NCBI GenBank assembly: GCA_007121055.1 | Contig: SKMM01000151.1 | Location: 1 to 5,307 of the forward strand | Origin: Paracoccaceae bacterium | Lineage (GTDB): Bacteria > Pseudomonadota > Alphaproteobacteria > Rhodobacterales > Rhodobacteraceae | Direction: 5' to 3' | Length of the DNA: 5,307 bases | Shown: positions 5,133 through 5,307 of the stretch, one piece after another | Layout of the letters: the number at the start of each line of letters is the position of its first letter | Position numbering within the stretch: position 1 is the stretch's first letter | Notes under the pieces: model-generated | The model's input: only the letters and a program-made list of their open reading frames with translations | Database searches by the model: none | Told to the model about the DNA's origin: nothing | Program-made: the position numbers and the translations under genes

Positions 5133-5307
5133 GCCACAAGCCCGATGCCCGTCGCCGTTCGCCACGCCAATCGCCCCGCACCTGTCGCCCGTCCCGCCCT
5201 GAAACCCTGGCGCCCCCCGCCGGCCCGGCGGCGCGATCGATCCCGCCCCCTCCAGGCCCCCAAGCCGTCGCAACACCCCGAAACGCTCCCCAAGGCCGCC
5301 ATCGCCT
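5133..5307. other. Non-coding C-rich, G-poor stretch to the window edge
   Basis: By hand count the plus strand has about 92 C and 41 G in 175 nt. An ATG at 5145 stays open to the edge but gives a Pro/Arg-rich peptide with no Shine-Dalgarno and with third-position GC lower than in the neighbouring gene, so I do not call it a gene. A perfect 6-bp hairpin (CCGCCG 5217-5222, loop GCC, CGGCGG 5226-5231) lies inside. The composition could suit a Rho loading region downstream of the binding-protein gene. Confidence 0.5.

Noticed and set aside
4855..5302. Several minus-strand frames over the end of the binding-protein gene and the downstream region
   Set aside because: Low-complexity Gly/Arg/Ala-rich translations overlapping a well-supported gene; no ribosome sites or family motifs.
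5145..5307. Plus-strand frame starting MPVAVRHANRP and open to the window edge, a possible next gene
   Set aside because: No Shine-Dalgarno, a Pro/Arg-rich composition matching no transporter or other family, and third-position GC (about 80 percent by hand) lower than in the neighbouring gene. It cannot be fully excluded without sequence beyond 5307.

Overview
The window looks like chromosomal DNA from a high-GC alphaproteobacterium, most likely Rhodobacterales (Paracoccaceae/Roseobacteraceae type). This rests on the very GC-rich codon use, the forms of the RSH, omega and DUF2062 proteins, and the order rpoZ - RSH - DUF2062. No 16S or other taxonomic marker is present, so this is an inference. 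There is no rRNA, tRNA, CRISPR array, insertion sequence or phage gene.

Layout. Positions 1-156 hold no gene I can support, only a terminator-like hairpin. Positions 157-3362 are a minus-strand operon read right to left: rpoZ (RNA polymerase omega, 3362-3003), a full-length bifunctional (p)ppGpp synthetase/hydrolase (RSH, 2937-820) and a small DUF2062 membrane protein (801-157). A good alphaproteobacterial promoter (CTTGCA-17-CTATGT) precedes rpoZ. Next to the right, also on the minus strand, is a 128-residue RidA-family protein (3837-3451, GTG start); its stop codon runs straight into a hairpin that touches the rpoZ promoter. A 204-bp divergent intergenic region with a plus-strand promoter and a nested inverted repeat separates it from a plus-strand gene for a periplasmic NMT1/THI5-like substrate-binding protein (4042-5058). 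A perfect 10-bp stem follows that gene's stop codon. The last ~215 bp are non-coding: a short 14-bp tandem repeat, then a strongly C-rich, G-poor stretch.

How it fits together. The left operon is core stringent-response and transcription machinery. Omega and RSH are functionally linked because in Proteobacteria omega forms part of a ppGpp-binding site on RNA polymerase, so the enzyme that makes the alarmone and a subunit that helps sense it share a transcript. DUF2062 is a conserved but uncharacterised passenger. The right half is accessory: a binding protein of the family that carries pyrimidine thiamine precursors and other small molecules, with no permease or ATPase in view, divergent from a RidA homologue that lacks the usual catalytic arginine.

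I see no clear previously undescribed system. The items most worth a second look are the Arg-less RidA paired with an apparently orphan binding protein across a structured promoter region, and the ambiguous RSH start, where an upstream GTG overlaps the rpoZ stop codon.
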